This document shows positions 58,297-64,000 of a stretch of 64,000 nt of DNA, one piece after another. The notes under the pieces are model-generated. The model had not been told where the DNA came from. It saw only the letters and a list, made by a program, of their open reading frames with translations, and searched no databases. This stretch comes from Synchiropus splendidus. Lineage: Eukaryota > Chordata > Actinopteri > Syngnathiformes > Callionymidae. Numbering within the stretch: the stretch's first letter is position 1; each line of letters opens with the position of its first letter. A program made the translations under genes and the position numbers. Location: contig NC_071335.1 of the NCBI RefSeq assembly GCF_027744825.2, forward strand, positions 29,043,001-29,107,000. The letters run 5' to 3'.

Positions 58297-58374
58297 CAGC
58301 AGGCAGCGCCACCTGGTGGCCTCTGGAAATCTTGACAGTGCTTCATGAAACCTCATCTACACATCACTAGTAAT
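58297..58374 (+). mobile_element. ATGAAACCTCAT-type MITE, right-half fragment
   Basis: GCAGCGCCACCTGGTGGCCTCTG followed by CTTCATGAAACCTCATCTAC and ATCACTAGT matches the right half of the elements at 59265 and 62614. Confidence 0.6.
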
Positions 58375-59264
58375 GGCACATACGCGCTTGACTCCCTGCA
58401 CATACACAGTATGTCGACAGTTGAATTTGCATTCACTATTGCAAATACGTCACTTTCCACAATGCACACGTCACATTTGGTGCAAATCCAGGTTGACCAA
58501 AAGCATCAGCACAATCCTCATTATCATCAACCTTTTGCCACCAACGCCGAGCGGATATACTTCGTGTTTCTCCTGCCCCTCCCCTTATTTCCAGCTCTCC
58601 CCCCTGTACCCAAAGGAGGTCATCATTCATATTTGAACACATGCCACCAGTGACACAGTAATTACAGGTTCCTTCTCAGCCGCGCTCTGACTTTATACGG
58701 CTTGAAACCTCGATATACTTTGGCTTTAATCTGGTTCTTTATGTCTGAACCCATTGGTCATGCGTCAAGCTCTGCTGAGAGATGGGGGGAAACAGGCATC
58801 GAGACCACACAAGAGACTTACATGAGCGGATGAGGCAACCTTTTTTTTTTCCTAATCGCACATGCAGTAGAACAAGCTCTCAATGGGATTTAGAGAGAAA
58901 ATTGGGATCATGGAACAGTTGGATGTCCTGAAAGCCAATCTGATCTTGTATCTCATCTTTGAGGTCTGGGTTACAGAGATGCCGATGACACAATCGAACT
59001 CTTCTGAAAGACATTCACACTCAATGGTGTTAAACAGCGACTATTTTTCCTGCTATTTTGAGGTCGTAGTGAGAAAAATGTTTTCTCCCCTCCTTTGCAC
59101 AATCCAAAATGATTGGTTGGGGTTTGGGACCCACGTACAAACCAACAAACTTCCGACTAAACTTCATGTTTATTTGTGACACAAAGTGAGAAATTTCGCT
59201 CCAGTAAGTACGGTGCCATTGTCACAGCACGTGTCAACTAGACACAGCTCCACCTGTGGCTGCG
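58375..59264. other. Intergenic, no recognised feature
   Basis: Short overlapping ORFs on both strands only. A T-run is at about 58841-58850. Confidence 0.4.
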
Positions 59265-59481
59265 CAGTCGTGATGGGTCCATGAGGTTTCATGACACAGT
59301 ATTGAAGGGTTGATGAGGCTCATGAAACAGTGTCTTCATTTTCAGCAGCCACTAGGTGGCACTGTCTGCTGTAAAATGTTTGGACTTGAACAACTGAGTT
59401 AATGAAACCTCACATCATTTCTCAACCAACAACGGCGTCAAGCGGCTCTGTTTCATGATACCTCATCTGCCTATCACTACT
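59265..59481. mobile_element. ATGAAACCTCAT-type MITE, near-complete copy
   Basis: The left end GTCGTGATGGGTCCATGAGG and the inverted right end AGTAGTGATAGGCAGATGAG pair imperfectly. Inside are ATGAAACAGTGTCTTCATTT and CACTAGGTGGCACTGTCTGC, shared with the other two copies. Confidence 0.65.
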
Positions 59482-60885
59482 GTGCAGCATTCACTGGAGC
59501 TCAAGAAACAAGTAACAAAACCACAATGAAGTACTCTAACAGAGTAATGACCACTTCACCTTCACAAGCCGACTTGTAAATAGTTACTATTTGGTGCCTT
59601 CGCAGAGATAATGTGTGGTGAAAGACTAGGCACATTTGTTCGAACATTTGTTTCCTGGCTCCCACTGCTTTTCTTGGTGACACACCAATTTGATGTGTTT
59701 AGGAATGAAGATAGGGGCCGATATAAATAAGCTGCTTGAATACGTCTCCACTCTTGAGTCTCCCATTCCTGGTGTCAGATTGCATTTTCCTTTGAAATGT
59801 TCGCCCTTCAGTCCAATCCTCATCTTCGTTTCCAAAGTCAAACTTCAGATATGGTTTGTCCAGTCTTTTTTGAAAGAGTGTTTTTCATCCGTTTCGGCAT
59901 CTATAAATATCTGTACCTCTTTAACTCACTGTGTTTAAGCCGGCTGTGATACATGTGAGCTGTCACCATCTGTTCAGTGCTTTACTCAACGATATTTTGA
60001 CACAGATGCTTTATACTTGAAAGGCTTTTGCTTGTTGCAACTAATCTATCATCATTCTGTGCCTTTGACTTTTCTGTCAGCTAATTCTCTTTCCAAACAC
60101 TTTAAAGTTTGAAAACCACTTGGTTGGTTTGATCTTGTCTCTTGGAGTACTGGGAGTTCTAAAATATCTGTTTGGGTATAGTAGTAAGTTTTTTTTTTAC
60201 TCTTTAATGATGGCCTTAAATTATTGATGAATGAAGTCTAAACGTAAGCTTTTTCTGTCTACGCTTCTGGTAAAACTCCTTTAAATTGTTGCTAGATCGG
60301 TCCTCACTCCTCAAAGCTTCATTTTCTCTCTGTCTCTCTTACAACCATCAACAGATCTTTTTTGTCTTTGTTTGCTGGGAGTATCTGAACTGACCTATCA
60401 GCTGAATGAAATTCACTCTGAGATGCTGTTTGAAATAACAAATTGCTACCTGGTCTTCTGTCTACTTCTGACATACGCCCCTCTCTTTGGAATTGCTTCT
60501 GACACTTTCTAGCTCTTTGCCCAGATCATGGTGTTTTGTTTGGCCCTTGCATATCAGTTTGTCTGCCAAGATATTGACAACAACCTTGAACTTGCATCTC
60601 AACCATCCACCCGACAGGTGTCCCCCAGAATAGGAAGTAGGCTATGTTGCTGATGAAAATATGTGTCTTTGGTGATGCACAACACAATACATGTGTCTAT
60701 TTAAACCAAAGAAAAGTTTGTGTTGACAGGTAGAAGTGCTGTGCTGCTATAATAGGCTTCAAATCCTTGGTGGTTTAAATGTGTTGACAGCATGAATTTG
60801 AATCCCAGGATTCGTGATTGATTCTTTTTGGTCAGCAGGCGAAGGAAAGAATAGAAATCATCAGGAAACCAAGATGAAGATAAAT
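59482..60885. other. Intergenic, no recognised feature
   Basis: AT-rich, T-run at about 60190. Nothing supported. Confidence 0.4.
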
Positions 60886-61385
60886 AAAGTAATTTCCAGA
60901 CTATAAAGCGCAACAGAATATTAGCCACCGCCCCTAAATTTAAGAAGGAAAATAGAGGTTGTTCATACATAAGTCACACTGGTCTACAAGCGACCGGTGC
61001 AGTGGTGCTGTCTGCTCCGTAGAAAGGTCAGTGGTGCACACGGGTTAAACATGCATGATGATCACTTGTAAACTAGATTTGAAAATGGGGTCCAGCATCG
61101 AGTCTGACTCATGAAACAAACTCAGCAATGTTCTGAACTTGCTTCATGAACTCTTCGCATCTTTTGTTTACGTTAAAGCGTTCAAAATGAGCTGTTTTCA
61201 GCAGCATTTTGAGCTCTTTAAGGTAAATAAACGCCTGTGATTTCATTGGTTTGATGTGCCAAGGCTCAATATGTTGGCAACATGACGTTTTTTAGCCTGT
61301 AAAAATCCATATACTAGCTGCGTATAAACCGCAGCACTCAGCCTGCAAGAAACAAGTAGCGGCTTATAGTCGGGAAATGACGGTA
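60886..61385. mobile_element. pogo/Tigger-like MITE (ACTATAA...CGC ends)
   Basis: The left end GTAATTTCCAGACTATAAAG and the inverted right end ACCGTCATTTCCCGACTATA form diverged terminal repeats. This is the common vertebrate MITE whose ends read about TTTCCGGACTATAAGCCGC. Its relative carrying a transposase N-terminus is at 24.8-25.6 kb. Confidence 0.65.
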
Positions 61386-62613
61386 AATTAATAGTTAAAA
61401 TGTTAATGCTAAACCAGTTATTTTCCCTGCAAGTTCTGTTTTCGTATCATTACAGAACAAGAACAAGATTCGAAAGTGGTGCCAGTTCAGGGACGACCAA
61501 ACTCCACTAGGCGGACTGGCATTTTCCTATGTCATAAGCAGTTGACTGAATGAGTCCCTGCAATCTAGTCTTCAGTTTGAAATAAAAATAAAAATAAAAC
61601 CACTTGCTTTGTATTGAAAAATACAATTAGCCTGCCTTTATTCTCACCTTAAGGGCAGAAAATTTTGGTTGTTTTGGCAGCATAAAAATAAGAAAAATAA
61701 ACATAGTTGTTACTTTCAAAAATCGTTACCCATCTACTTTGTATACGACAGAAAATGATTAATATATCTGGAAATATGACTGGGTTATGTGCAGATCCCG
61801 ATCAAATTCTGCTCTCCACGTGAATATAAACCTGTGCATGACTCCTGACTGTGAAGCAGAAAGCAGAAATATGTTGCTGCGCATTCAATTTTGTTCCTGA
61901 CAAACCCCATAAAACATCCATAATCTATACTCTTTACAAGGGTCATATTCTTTTTGCCTCACACAACAACCAGTCTCTAAACCTGTCTCTGCCTGTTACG
62001 GGGAATGTAGCTTACATTTCCAGGTAGCCATCTTCATGCCACTTTAAATGATAGCAAAAAAGCGCTTGGAGCGTCGTTTTTGGGGAGATGTGGAGTCAGC
62101 GGAGTCAGCGAAGAGATGAGGTTTTGAGTGTGGCGATGTAAGAAGTCGGGACGTCACTCTTGGTTGTGCTGCTAACTCAGCTGCTGCTTTCTTCTGCACA
62201 CTACATTACACTGGCATTTTCAAGCATCCTCACTGTCAGGTCGACCCATCAAAAACCTGCCTCTGTCTGGGCGTGAAATTATTTCTTTCTTGACTGAGTT
62301 CATATTCTAAAGTAAGAGCACATCATCCCTTCCCCTCCACTTTTCTCATTGACACTTTAAGTTCGATTTTCCCGGTATCTTTCTAGTAATGGCCAGTGAG
62401 CATAAAATTGGTCTAATCCCGGAATGATACACTTTCGTAGTTGATGCCTGGATTCTGGAGTCTGAAAATATGTGCCACCATTACCATTAATAGCCCTGTC
62501 AAACGCAAACACATATATTACCTTTTGTTTTCATGTTCATATGTTAAAAACTGCATCTGCATCATCAAATGTGGAAGCTATTTTGGAGCTAAAAGCGAAA
62601 ACAAAGGTAATAA
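61386..62613. other. Intergenic, no recognised feature
   Basis: AT-rich; GGAGTCAGC is directly repeated at 62090-62109. No gene seen. Confidence 0.4.
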
Positions 62614-62850
62614 CGAGTGATGAGTAGATCAAGTATCATGAAACAGTATAGCAGGGTTGATGAAACGGTGTTGTAATTTTCAGAGGCCCCTAGATGGCGC
62701 TCTTGGTTTAGCAATGATGTGATGTTCCATTAAATTGGTGTTACAAACCCAAACATTTTACAGCAAACAGCGCCATCTAGTTTCCTCTGAAAATCAGGAC
62801 ACTGTTTCATGAAACCTCATCAACCCTTCAGTACCGTGGCATGAAACCTG
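62614..62850. mobile_element. ATGAAACCTCAT-type MITE, foldback copy
   Basis: GTGATGAGTAGATCAAGTAT at the left and GTTTCATGAAACCTCATCAA at the right are inverted relatives. The inner parts TTTTCAGAGGCCCCTAGATG and CGCCATCTAGTTTCCTCTGA also mirror each other, so the element is nearly one long foldback. Confidence 0.65.
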
Positions 62851-62942
62851 TCAAGTAAAAACAATAGCTTCATATCGGACCATGACACCGAAGTCTTTCA
62901 CATAAATCTTTGAACAAGATTAACTCAAAAGGTTTTTGTGCT

Positions 62943-64000
<1,058 letters not shown>

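Overview
The window looks like noncoding teleost fish DNA. Evidence is the fish-type transposon families present (pogo/Tigger-like, hAT-like and foldback MITEs, RTE-like and L2-like LINE tails), many AT and GT microsatellites, and captured p53 and Notch fragments that read like fish genes. I found no host protein-coding exon, rRNA or tRNA gene that I can support.

The main object is one endogenous retrovirus-like element at 947-9175, read on the minus strand. It has two 1670-bp LTRs (one difference by eye, G1150 versus C7709), TG...CA ends, a 5-bp target duplication (CAATT), an exact 18-nt tRNA-Lys3-type primer binding site next to the right-hand (5') LTR, and a polypurine tract next to the left-hand (3') LTR. 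Gag, protease, RT and RNase H are absent. In transcription order the interior holds: a leader; the 3' part of integrase, frameshifted once; an unrecognised 128-codon ORF overlapping the integrase end; a spliced, intronless fragment of a p53 DNA-binding domain; env-like remnants in three frames; a 126-bp Notch EGF-repeat fragment inside those remnants; an intact 216-codon multipass membrane-protein ORF; and an intact 645-codon ORF with an Arg-rich stretch, a Cys-pair cluster and an acidic tail. A retroelement carrying pieces of two host growth-control genes, p53 and Notch, is the most striking thing here.

The parts suggest a defective genome spread in trans. The cis signals (LTRs, TATA, polyA, PBS, PPT, leader) and the two 3' ORFs are intact, while pol and env are wrecked. 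A good splice donor after 6286 and an acceptor before 4565 are both in phase 0. They would join codon 120 of the 128-codon ORF in frame to codon 5 of the 645-codon ORF. The p53, env-like, Notch and 216-codon segments would all lie in that intron, which may explain why the captured pieces are tolerated.

The remaining ~55 kb (1-941 and 9181-64000) is AT-rich intergenic DNA with scattered mobile-element remnants: a hAT-like MITE with an 8-bp duplication (12832-13455), a GTGTTGTAG-ended element (14750-15197), three copies of a pogo/Tigger-like MITE (15.9, 36.4 and 54.0 kb), a TG...CA-ended 831-bp element with a 5-bp duplication (19027-19857), a pogo-like transposase fragment (24.9-25.6 kb), LINE tails (12.0, 12.7, 31.4 and 38.2 kb), a MITE cluster at 58-63 kb, and two striking perfect palindromes beside (TA)n tracts (17.6 and 34.1 kb).
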